Shown here piece after piece: positions 28,605 through 36,312 of a stretch of DNA of 64,000 nucleotides (its first letter is position 1; every line of letters begins with the position of its first letter). The DNA is from Rhodocyclaceae bacterium (GTDB lineage: Bacteria; Pseudomonadota; Gammaproteobacteria; Burkholderiales; Rhodocyclaceae). The notes below the pieces were generated by a model that was not told the DNA's origin, searched no databases, and was given only the letters and a program-made list of their open reading frames with translations. The stretch lies in assembly GCA_016704145.1 (NCBI GenBank), contig JADJAS010000007.1:558001-622000 (forward strand). The letters run 5' to 3'. Position numbers and translations under genes: made by a program.

Positions 28605-28996
28605 TAGCCAAAGGGCTGCCGCCACGGCTTGATCGGCTAATCACCAACCTGAACGACTGGCTGCAAAAGGCATGGGATGAGGAGTCTGACGACAATGAAT
28701 CCGGCCAATCGAAGCAGAGATCAGATGAAGCCCGCCAGCTTGCCGGGCTTGCGGCGGAAAGCAGAACTCGAGTCATGCCAGCCATCCGGTGGCAGGTATT
28801 TCAACGGGACTCTTGGAAATGTGTCGCCTGCGGACGCACCTCGCATGATGACGCAATTCTTCATGTGGATCACATCGTTCCTCAGTCGCTGGGCGGGGCG
28901 AACTCGCTCGACAACTACCAGACGCTTTGCGATACCTGCAACATCGGCAAGAGCAATCGCGATGCGACCGATTTGCGGAGTACAAAGCCAACTTAA
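28605..28996 (+). pseudogene. HNH nuclease gene, 3' half (displaced by inversion)
   Basis: The frame reads AKGLPPRLDRLITNLNDW, then a charged linker, then an HNH domain: WKCVACGRTSHDDAILHVDHIVPQ with CxxC, DH and SLGG, and CDTCNIGKSNR with the second CxxC. TAA is at 28994. Joined after base 30049 of the minus-strand gene at 30736, the frame continues without a break (the junction codon ATA uses one base from 30049 and two from 28605-28606). A start inside this fragment (ATG 28775) could still make a 73-residue HNH peptide. Confidence 0.9.
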
Positions 28997-29003
28997 AGTT
29001 CGA
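28996..29003. repeat. Exchanged target duplication, partner inverted at 25886
   Basis: AAGTTCGA directly before copy 3, sharing its first base with the stop codon of the HNH half gene. Confidence 0.9.
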
Positions 29004-30048
29004 CCTGATTAGCCACAATGTTCAGCCGCGCGCAAGAATCGCTCGGGACGAGCCGTGGTAGCCACGGCAGCAACCAAGAGGCGCTTCAGGATAGACGACA
29101 GATCGAACCGGCGATTGAACCGATACTGGACTTCAGCAAGATACCGATGCGCATACTTAGCGAAATCGAAGGCATGGTAGGTACCCGAGTAGGCGGTCTT
29201 GAGATTGCCGAGGAAGGTATTCACTGCGCGGAATTGCTCCAGCTTGACGCAGGCGGGGCCGCCACCAGTAACAATGCGCTCCTGGGTGGCGCCGGCCGCG
29301 GTGACGGCGCGGAAGCACCACAGACCATCCGACACCACGTGGACCGATGCGGACAGTGCCGTCTTCGCCCAGTCGGTGATCGCCTCCTTGGTGAATTCCA
29401 GCTTCTTCAGGCAGACCTTCAGTGGGTTGCCGGTCTCGGTGGTCTGCACGGCGGCAATGAACGATACCTTGTTCTCCGAACCGCGCCCGCTCTTTCCGCC
29501 AGGCAGTTCGCCGCCCAGGTAGGCATCGTCGATCTCGACCCGGCCATCCAGTTGGCGATCCGCCTCCCGCTCGCTCATCACCTGCATCAACTTGTGCTTG
29601 AGCAGCCAGGCGGTCTTGTACCGCACACCGAGGTGGCGCTTGAGTTCCAGCGCCGAGACATTGTTCTTGGCCTGGGTCAGCAGATGCATCGCCAGGAACC
29701 AGGTCGTCAGCGGCAACTTCGTGGACTCGAACACCGTCCCGCACATTACCGTCGTCTGCTCCCGGCACGACGCACATTGCCAGTACCGCAGTCCCTTGCG
29801 CTCGAACGTGTAATGGCGCCTGTCTTTGCATTCGGGGCAAACGAACCCATTCGGCCAGCGCAGCGCAACAACCGCAGCGTGGCATTTCTCCTCCGTCCCG
29901 TAGCGCTCCATGAATTGCGCCATCGACAATCCCTTCTGAAACTGCACCCGGTTGATCCCCATCGCGCATCCCCTTCGGACAAGACGCGCCCATTTTTCAC
30001 CCCGGCAGGCTCGCCAAATGAGCCTTCTGAATATTGTGGCTAATCAGG
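29004..30048 (-). mobile_element. IS1595-family element, copy 3 (complete, 1045 bp)
   Basis: Same length and terminal repeats as copy 1, in the opposite orientation to copy 2. Flanking octamers do not match (AAGTTCGA and TCTGGGTA), which is explained by inversion with copy 2. Confidence 0.95.
29009..29962 (-). CDS. IS1595-family transposase, copy 3
   Basis: 317 residues, intact, identical to the copy 1 product except for SFIAAV in place of SFITAV. It has the same zinc ribbon and DDE domain. Together with copy 1 it is a possible source of active transposase. Confidence 0.95.
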   Translation of the reverse strand: MGINRVQFQKGLSMAQFMERYGTEEKCHAAVVALRWPNGFVCPECKDRRHYTFERKGLRYWQCASCREQTTVMCGTVFESTKLPLTTWFLAMHLLTQAKNNVSALELKRHLGVRYKTAWLLKHKLMQVMSEREADRQLDGRVEIDDAYLGGELPGGKSGRGSENKVSFIAAVQTTETGNPLKVCLKKLEFTKEAITDWAKTALSASVHVVSDGLWCFRAVTAAGATQERIVTGGGPACVKLEQFRAVNTFLGNLKTAYSGTYHAFDFAKYAHRYLAEVQYRFNRRFDLSSILKRLLVAAVATTARPERFLRAAEHCG

Positions 30049-30056
30049 TCTGGGTA
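30049..30056. repeat. Exchanged target duplication, partner inverted at 28597
   Basis: TCTGGGTA after copy 3, which is also codon sequence of the interrupted HNH gene (S-Y-T-Q-I region). Confidence 0.9.
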
Positions 30057-30736
30057 TAGGAATCGTAGACCGGAAAAAAGTGAGCGAAGTTGGCCACCAT
30101 CTCCATCAACTGCAATTTGGAGACAGGGAAATGGTAGCTGTGGCCAACGAAATGGTTGTCGAACAACTTGTGCTTGATGCGGAATTCGTAATGCTCTTTG
30201 ATTGGCGACAATAGCGGGAGAGTATCGTCCCAGCCGACAACGGGATATATATTCGAACTGAAATACAAAGGATTGAGCTTGTCCTCGTTATCGATATGAA
30301 AACGGAGCAGCGCCTCGTAAGACTTGTCCGTCAGCTTGATTCCACCATTTTCGAATACCGTGTAAATGCCCTCTTCCGTAAGCGAAAAAGCGAAGCGGAA
30401 TGGCAGAATTTTTACGGGTTTCTTGTCTTGCCGTGAAAAGCCGGGCCACTGGGGACTCCGTTTTCCTCCCAAGCCGACAAACGCCGCATCGTAAAGAACC
30501 TTAAGCTCACTCTCTCTTTTTGGCCGGAAGTTTGGATAGACGCTGACGATGGAATCCTCAAGCGCCTCGATGCCGTAAATCTCCCGAATGAGGGAAATCG
30601 CCTCGTTCATTATCACGCGAAGACGCGGCAACACCGAATGCTTGAGCGCATCCGCCCGCAGTTGGGCGTCTTCAACCAGAAAGAGGTTTGCGTCCTGTTC
30701 GTCGAAAGAAATGCCGGAGATCGGGCTATTGCTCAC
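30049..30736 (-). pseudogene. HNH nuclease gene, 5' half, truncated by IS insertion
   Basis: The 229 native residues start MSNSPISGISFDEQDANLF; the frame then ends two codons later inside the IS terminal repeat (T, stop at 30044). I do not recognise this N-terminal domain. It has low GC and a mix of charged and aromatic residues (FAFSLTEEGIYTVFENGG, FFPVYDSYTQ). Joined to 28605-28996 it gives a 359-residue protein: an unknown N-terminal domain, a linker and a C-terminal HNH nuclease. A restriction- or defence-type nuclease is plausible from the accessory context, but the function is inferred only. Confidence 0.88.
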
Positions 30737-30857
30737 GTCGAGGCACCTTGATGTGATAGCCTCAATGCTGCCACGCCAGTGGCCGAGCTAGACGTTAAAT
30801 GCGAAGTGCGGCCTGAATGCCACACCGCTACGAGATGTCCGCCTTGGGCTACTCATT

Positions 30858-30881
30858 TCGTACCCGGTTCCATACCCGGTT
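30858..30881. repeat. Candidate left attachment site of the integrative element
   Basis: TCGTACCCGGTT, two bases, ATACCCGG; a near copy lies at 43385-43405 beside the integrase gene (TCGTACCCGGTT, one base, ATACCCGG). Its role as an att site is inferred from position at the two ends of the integrase-bearing block. Confidence 0.5.
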
Positions 30882-30900
30882 TTCGTTTCGCCACCGGGCA

Positions 30901-31236
30901 TCATGTCGCCTGTGCCGCTTGCCGGATCGCCTCGGCGGCCCACTGGTTGAGGCTTTGCCCATGAGCCGCAGCGGCGATGGCAGCAGCCTCGTGTAACTCG
31001 GGATCGACACGCAGGGAGAACTTGCCGGAAAAGTGCTTGTGTGGATCGACGCCATCCTCGGCGCAGGCTTCGAGGAATACACGCAAGGAGATTTCGCCCT
31101 CGCGGCGCAGGCCATCCACATCCTTGGCGTAGAAGTCGGCGCCGCCATTCAGGCCGACGAACTCCCCCCGGAACATCTGGATGTCCGGGTCGAAGGCGAT
31201 GACCGCCTGATAACCGTTGATCGTCATGGTGTTCAT
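30901..31236 (-). CDS. hicB: HicB-like antitoxin, copy 2
   Basis: 111 residues, nearly identical to copy 1 (YQAVIAFDP instead of YRAVIAFDP, tail RQAAQAT instead of RQATQAC). It has the same HicB fold followed by a ribbon-helix-helix. It overlaps its hicA by 4 bases. It lies immediately inside the candidate left att site of the integrative element. Confidence 0.88.
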   Translation of the reverse strand: MNTMTINGYQAVIAFDPDIQMFRGEFVGLNGGADFYAKDVDGLRREGEISLRVFLEACAEDGVDPHKHFSGKFSLRVDPELHEAAAIAAAAHGQSLNQWAAEAIRQAAQAT

Positions 31237-31487
31237 GGTTTCACTCCGTGATCTTCAAGCCACTTGCGGATGGACTCGACCGCCCCCTTGTCCGTCACCG
31301 GTTCGGGATGCGGACGATGAAACACCCGCCTGTCGCCAAATAAGCGCACCAGCACGCGCGAACCTTCCCGCTCGGCCACCTGCCCGCCCATTTCGACGAA
31401 CAGCGCCTCGATCTCGGCCCAGCGGACATTCGCCGAGACAGGCCGGGTAAAGATCAGTTCAAGGGTGCGCTGGTGCTTCCGCTTCAT
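31233..31487 (-). CDS. hicA: HicA-like toxin, copy 2
   Basis: 84 residues, differing from copy 1 at only a few positions (FTRPVS, WAEIEAL, PEPVTDKG). The GSR substitution for the HicA GSH motif is the same in both. The upstream promoter block (TATGGTAGCAGATAGTGG and onward, plus strand) is conserved with copy 1. Two near-identical toxin-antitoxin pairs should cross-neutralise. Confidence 0.85.
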   Translation of the reverse strand: MKRKHQRTLELIFTRPVSANVRWAEIEALFVEMGGQVAEREGSRVLVRLFGDRRVFHRPHPEPVTDKGAVESIRKWLEDHGVKP

Positions 31488-31531
31488 AACTTATGGTAGC
31501 AGATAGTGGTATCACAATTCAAGCAATAGCA

Positions 31532-31552
31532 CCGTCCCGCCAGCGCCGACTT
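31532..31552 (+). repeat. 21-bp direct repeat, left of the R-M cassette
   Basis: It starts CCGTCCCGCCAGCGC and ends CGACTT; an exact second copy is at 36260-36280. The two enclose the XRE, mod and res genes. Confidence 0.85.
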
Positions 31553-31561
31553 TTACTGCGC

Positions 31562-31924
31562 CTATGCCTGAGTACGTTCCAACGCCCTGAGCAGTTCCAC
31601 CGCGATCCGGCGATTGGCCGGCGTCAGCGAGCGGAAAATCTGCCGCAACTGCACCAAGTCGACCGCAATTTCATCCGTTCCTGAATCGATAAACTCATCG
31701 GGAATCGCTGCCGATTCGCCCCGCCCCTCTGCCAGGGCAAAGATCGACGATACCGGCGTATCGAGGGCTGCCGCAATTTGCTCCAGCATTTTCAGCGACG
31801 GCTTGCGGCCGTCATTTTCGATTCGGGAGAGATAACCCGTGTCAGTTCCTGCATCGTAGGCGACGGCATCCAGCTTCAGATGTTTGCGTTTCCTGATGGC
31901 GTTGATTGCCTGTCCTATGTCCAT
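31562..31924 (-). CDS. XRE-family regulator of the R-M cassette
   Basis: 120 residues. The N-terminal helix-turn-helix is INAIRKRKHLKLDAVAYDAG ... GYLSRIENDGRKPS, with LKMLEQIAAALDTPVSSIFAL completing the Cro/CI fold. The C-terminal half (EIAVDLVQLRQIFRSLTPANRRIAVELLRAL) looks like a dimerisation helix pair. It is divergent from mod with about 107 bases between starts and three TGTGGCA boxes in the gap. It is probably a controller that times restriction-modification expression; repression or activation cannot be told from sequence. Confidence 0.82.
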   Translation of the reverse strand: MDIGQAINAIRKRKHLKLDAVAYDAGTDTGYLSRIENDGRKPSLKMLEQIAAALDTPVSSIFALAEGRGESAAIPDEFIDSGTDEIAVDLVQLRQIFRSLTPANRRIAVELLRALERTQA

Positions 31925-32016
31925 GTGGCAATTTTCCGCACCAGCAGTCATACCGCGCTGCCTGTGTGGCAGATTCGGTGCGAAGTTGTCTATGTGGCAG
32001 AATCGCGGCAATTCTG
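31924..32016. promoter_or_regulatory. Three TGTGGCA boxes between XRE and mod
   Basis: TGTGGCA at 31924-31930 (overlapping the XRE start codon), 31965-31971 and 31993-31999, each followed by a similar tail (ATTTTCCGC, GATTCGGTGCG, GAATCGCGGC). The third runs into an inverted repeat CAGAAT-7-ATTCTG (31998-32016). They are likely operators for the XRE protein. Confidence 0.55.
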
Positions 32017-32031
32017 TCACTCAGGCAAACC

Positions 32032-33558
32032 ATGCCCTTCCTCGATTGGGTCAATAAGGCCCAGGCGCAGCGCGACACCGCCGATGTGCCGTATCACTTG
32101 CTGGAATTTCAGTCCGCGCATGGCGATCCTGCGGCGGACAACTTGCTCATTCAGGGTGACAACCTGCTCGCGCTGAAAGCACTCCGACCGTTCTATCGCG
32201 GCCGGGTGAAGTGCATTTACATCGACCCACCCTACAACACGCAAAGTGCCTTCGAGCACTACGACGACAAGCTGGAGCATTCGCAGTGGCTGTCGATGAT
32301 GTGGCCGCGTCTGGTGCTGTTGCGGGAGATGCTGGCGGATGATGGCAGCATCTGGGTCAACATTGATGACAACGAAGCGCACTACCTCAAGGTAATGATG
32401 GACGAGGTGTTTGATCGGAAAAATTTTCTGTGTGGTGTCGCATGGGAAAAGCGCTATTCACCACCGCCAGACACAAAGGAATTCGGGTATGTACACGACT
32501 TGCTGCTGGTGTACAGAAAAACCCCTGCCTTCAAGCGGAATCTACTACCTGCGACCGATGACCAGACAGGGCGATATAAAAACCCAGACCACGATAGACG
32601 TGGCCAATGGAAAGCAATGGATTACACATGCCGTTTCACGGCCGACGAACGCCCAAACCTCTTTTATCCCATTCGGCAACCGAATACCGGTGAAGAGATT
32701 TGGCCCAAGCGCACAAGAGTCTGGGCGATGTCACAAGAGGTTCACCTTCGCAATGAGGCGGAGGGGCGAATATGGTGGGGAGGAAAGGGGAAAAATTCGG
32801 TCCCGGCCCTGAAAAATTTCCTCTCTGATGTAGCCCAGGGGATGATGCCTATGTCTCTCTGGAAGCACGGGCTGGCAGGACACAATCAGGATGGAAAGAA
32901 GGAGGTTTTGGCATTATTTGGCGATACGCCATTTTCAACTCCAAAACCAGAGCGACTTCTTTCTGTGGTGTTGCAAGTTGCCACCAACCCCGGCGATCTC
33001 GTGCTGGATAGCTTTCTCGGCTCTGGCACGACGGCAGCCGTAGCGCACAAAATGGGCCGGCGCTACATCGGCATCGAAATGGGCGAGCACGCGCGCACGC
33101 ATTGCCTGCCGCGACTGGAAAAGGTCATCGACGGCGAGCAGGGCGGGATTTCCAAGGCGGTGAACTGGCAGGGCGGCGGCGGGTTCCGATTTCACACCGT
33201 GGGCGATCCGGTTTTCGATGCCGATGGCAGCATCCATCCCGCCGTGCGCTTTGCGGCGCTGGCTGGGTATCTCTGGCACTTCGAGACTGGCGAGCCGGCG
33301 CGGCAGACTTTCGATTCGCCGCTGCTGGGTGTGCATCAGGGTACGGCGTATTACCTGCTCTACAACGGCATTCTCGGCGACCGTCGGCCGGCGGGCGGCA
33401 ATGTGCTGACCGCGAAAGTGCTGGCGCATCTGGATGCCTTGTTTCCGCATGACGGGCCGCGCGTGATCTACGGCGAAACGACGTGGCAGGGCGAGGCGCG
33501 CTTGCGCGAGGCCGGCATCGTGTTCAAACAGATTCCCTACGACATCAAGGTGCGCTGA
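32032..33558 (+). CDS. mod: Type III restriction-modification methyltransferase (Mod)
   Basis: 508 residues, adenine-specific N6 methyltransferase of the beta class. Motif IV YIDPPYNT near 65 precedes motif I DSFLGSGTT near 328. NLLIQGDNLLALKAL is at the start, and a target-recognition region lies between the motifs (about residues 125-300). The DNA of that region (about 32400-32930) is clearly AT-richer than the rest of the gene, as expected if the recognition domain was swapped in. Mod alone can methylate, and with Res it restricts. Its stop lies 2 bases before res. ATG 32032 gives the normal Mod N-terminus. Confidence 0.93.
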   Translation: MPFLDWVNKAQAQRDTADVPYHLLEFQSAHGDPAADNLLIQGDNLLALKALRPFYRGRVKCIYIDPPYNTQSAFEHYDDKLEHSQWLSMMWPRLVLLREMLADDGSIWVNIDDNEAHYLKVMMDEVFDRKNFLCGVAWEKRYSPPPDTKEFGYVHDLLLVYRKTPAFKRNLLPATDDQTGRYKNPDHDRRGQWKAMDYTCRFTADERPNLFYPIRQPNTGEEIWPKRTRVWAMSQEVHLRNEAEGRIWWGGKGKNSVPALKNFLSDVAQGMMPMSLWKHGLAGHNQDGKKEVLALFGDTPFSTPKPERLLSVVLQVATNPGDLVLDSFLGSGTTAAVAHKMGRRYIGIEMGEHARTHCLPRLEKVIDGEQGGISKAVNWQGGGGFRFHTVGDPVFDADGSIHPAVRFAALAGYLWHFETGEPARQTFDSPLLGVHQGTAYYLLYNGILGDRRPAGGNVLTAKVLAHLDALFPHDGPRVIYGETTWQGEARLREAGIVFKQIPYDIKVR

Positions 33559-33560
33559 CC

Positions 33561-36245
33561 ATGTTCGCCCTCAAGGACTACCAAGACAAGGCGCTGGCGG
33601 CACTCGACGGATTTTTCTACAAGCTGCGCACGGCAGGTCTCGATGCCGCTTGGCGCGCGTGCGCGCCGCAGCACGAGAAGAACGGCCAGCTATGGCAAGC
33701 GAACTACGATGCCACCGCATTGGGCACGGTGCCGACCGTGTGCGTGCGTATTCCGACCGGCGGCGGCAAGACCTTTCTTGCGGCCCACGCCGTGGCCCAT
33801 GCCGGCAAGACGCTGCGCGACACTGCCGCGCCCGTGGCGCTGTGGCTGGTGCCGTCGGATGCGATTCGCAGCCAGACGCTGGCGGCGCTATCCACGCCGC
33901 GCAATCCCTGCCGCGAAGCGCTGACGCAGCATTTCGGCGAGCGCGTGCGCGTCTGCGCGCTGGACGATCTTGCCACCGTCGGGCCGCAGGAGATCGGCCA
34001 GTCGGCCATCGTCATCGTGGCGACGATTCAATCCTTCAACGTCAAGGACAAGAGCATCCGCACGGTGTATTCCTTTGACGAGTCGCTGGCCCCACACTTT
34101 CAGGGCTTGATGCCGCAACAGGAAAACCGCCTTGGCAAAGTCACCGAGGCCGACATCGCCGCGCAATCCTATCTGACTGCTGCCGACTTAGGCCGCGTCA
34201 AGGCATCGCTGGCGAACTGGCTGACCTTGCATCAGCCCATCGTTGTGGTGGATGAAGCGCACAACAACCGCACCGAGCAGGCATTCCGCACCCTGCGCGA
34301 ACTACATCCAGCCTGCGTGATCGAATTGACCGCCACGCCGATGTCGGACAGCAACGTGATCTATCACGTCGGCGCGCAGGCGCTCGCCAACGAGAACATG
34401 ATCAAGCTGCCCATCGTGCTGATGGAGCACAAGAACGGCTGGAAGGATGCGGTACGCGATGCGATCCTGACGCGCGACCGACTGGAATTGCTCGCCGCAC
34501 AGGAATCCGACTATATCCGGCCGGTGCTGCTGTTCCAGGCCGAGGATGTGAATGGCGAGGCCAATGTCGAAGCGCTGTTGGCGCACCTGACCAGTCAGGA
34601 CGGCGAAAAACTGGATCGCCGGCAGATTGCCGTGGCCACTGGCGATCAGAAGGAGCTTGATGGCGTACCGCTGGCCGAACCGACGTGTCCGATTCGTTTC
34701 GTCATCACCGTCAAGGCGTTGAAAGAGGGCTGGGACTGTCCGTTTGCCTATGTGCTGTGCAGCTTGCAGGACATGAAGAGCGGCAAGGACGTGGAGCAGC
34801 TATTGGGCCGCGTGCTGCGCATGCCCTACGCCAAGCCGCGCCACCAGCCGGAAATGGGCAAGGCGTATGCGCATGTGGTGTCCACCGAGACTGCGCGCGC
34901 CGCCGGGGCGCTGGTGGATCGGTTGGTGGACAACATGGGTTTCGAGCGTTACGAGGCGCTTGCCGCCGTAACCCCCGTGCAGCAGGCTTTCCCGTTGCCG
35001 GACGATGGCGCACAGCGCCCGCTGCTGCCGGTCGAGGCTGTCATTTCCCTGCCGGTCACTCCCGCGCAAGCGATCCCCGAGTCGTTGCAAGACAGCATCG
35101 AGATACGCCCCACGTCCACCGGGGCGACGGTGATCGTGCGTGGCGAACTGACCGCAGCCCATGAGGAATTCATGCTCGCCGCCTGTAAGCCGGGCAAGCA
35201 GCAGGAAGCGGTGCGGGAGGCCATCGAACGCGAACGTGCCCGCCAGGATGCGCAACTTGCCCCGGCCTCGCGTGGCGTGGCGTTTGCACCGCTGCCGCAG
35301 CTATGCCTGGAGTGGGATGGCGAATGGCAACCCGTCGAGCGGCGCGTGCTGGCCGAGTTGGGCGCCTTCGACCTGTTTGCCGAACCGATTGCCTTGCCGG
35401 GCTTCGCCGTCAGCGAAAGTGGCCTTGCCTTCGAGATCAATGTCGATGGCGATCGGGTTGTCTATGACAAGGCTGAGAGCGGCCAACTGCACCTGAACGA
35501 GGTCAAGGCCCATGCCGATGAGCATGATCTGGTGCGCCATCTCGACCGCGCCTGCCGTCAGGTCGACGTCGGTCAGGCCGTCATGCTCAAGTGGTTGCTG
35601 GCCGTTGTGCATCACCTGATCGGCGACCGGGGTTTCTCCCTGACGGCGCTGGTGCGCGGCAAGTTTCTTCTTGCCGAGGCCATCCGCCGGGAAATTGACC
35701 GCCGCCGGCAAAGCGCGGTTAAGGGCGTTTTTCAGAAGGCCCTGCCGGGTTTCTCGGCCGCGCCTGTGTTGGTTGACAGCTTCCGTTATGCCTTCAACTT
35801 CCGGCCCAATCAATATCCGGCCCGGCCGCCGTTCTATGCCGGGCGCTACCGTTTCAAGAAGCACTATTACCCGGTGATCCACGATCTGCGCGAAAAGCGC
35901 GCCGACGGTACGCCGGCCGAGGAATTTGTCTGCGCCCGTGCCATCGACGCGCATCCGGCCGTCAAGCATTGGGTGCGCAATGTGGAGCGCGACGAGCGCT
36001 TTTCCTTCTGGCTGCCGACGGCGACCGATTACTTTTACCCGGATTTCGTCGCCGAATTGACCGATGGCCGCGTGCTGGTGGTGGAGTACAAGGGGGCGCA
36101 CCTGCTCAATGCCGAGACCGAGGAGAAAGAGCAGATCGGCCGGCAGTGGGAGCATTCCAGCAATGGAAAATGCCTGTTCCTGCTGGCCGTGGCGAACGAC
36201 AACGGGCGGGACGTGGCGACGCAGATAGCCGAGAAAATCGGCTGA
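33561..36245 (+). CDS. res: Type III restriction endonuclease subunit (Res)
   Basis: 894 residues. SF2 helicase core: Walker A RIPTGGGKTFLAAH near 68, VIVATIQS, DEAH box VVVDEAHNN near 235, TAT motif ELTATPMS, then EQLLGRVLRMPY (motif VI). The C-terminal PD-(D/E)xK nuclease is YFYPDFVAELTDGRVLVVEYKG near 830-855. With Mod it makes the ATP-dependent complex that cuts after head-to-head sites. It follows mod by 2 bases, so the two are surely co-transcribed. The length is normal for the family and no break is seen. Confidence 0.95.
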   Translation: MFALKDYQDKALAALDGFFYKLRTAGLDAAWRACAPQHEKNGQLWQANYDATALGTVPTVCVRIPTGGGKTFLAAHAVAHAGKTLRDTAAPVALWLVPSDAIRSQTLAALSTPRNPCREALTQHFGERVRVCALDDLATVGPQEIGQSAIVIVATIQSFNVKDKSIRTVYSFDESLAPHFQGLMPQQENRLGKVTEADIAAQSYLTAADLGRVKASLANWLTLHQPIVVVDEAHNNRTEQAFRTLRELHPACVIELTATPMSDSNVIYHVGAQALANENMIKLPIVLMEHKNGWKDAVRDAILTRDRLELLAAQESDYIRPVLLFQAEDVNGEANVEALLAHLTSQDGEKLDRRQIAVATGDQKELDGVPLAEPTCPIRFVITVKALKEGWDCPFAYVLCSLQDMKSGKDVEQLLGRVLRMPYAKPRHQPEMGKAYAHVVSTETARAAGALVDRLVDNMGFERYEALAAVTPVQQAFPLPDDGAQRPLLPVEAVISLPVTPAQAIPESLQDSIEIRPTSTGATVIVRGELTAAHEEFMLAACKPGKQQEAVREAIERERARQDAQLAPASRGVAFAPLPQLCLEWDGEWQPVERRVLAELGAFDLFAEPIALPGFAVSESGLAFEINVDGDRVVYDKAESGQLHLNEVKAHADEHDLVRHLDRACRQVDVGQAVMLKWLLAVVHHLIGDRGFSLTALVRGKFLLAEAIRREIDRRRQSAVKGVFQKALPGFSAAPVLVDSFRYAFNFRPNQYPARPPFYAGRYRFKKHYYPVIHDLREKRADGTPAEEFVCARAIDAHPAVKHWVRNVERDERFSFWLPTATDYFYPDFVAELTDGRVLVVEYKGAHLLNAETEEKEQIGRQWEHSSNGKCLFLLAVANDNGRDVATQIAEKIG

Positions 36246-36259
36246 TTGCTGAAATGATG

Positions 36260-36280
36260 CCGTCCCGCCAGCGCCGACTT
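36260..36280 (+). repeat. 21-bp direct repeat, right of the R-M cassette
   Basis: Exact copy of 31532-31552. It begins 14 bases after the res stop. Confidence 0.85.
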
Positions 36281-36312
36281 GTTAGAGTGTCATGCGAGAC
36301 AGGCGGTACGTC

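Noticed and set aside
28597..29003. IS-bounded invertible switch controlling the HNH gene
   Set aside because: Flipping the segment back would still leave an IS element between the two halves, so neither orientation gives an intact gene; the inversion looks accidental.
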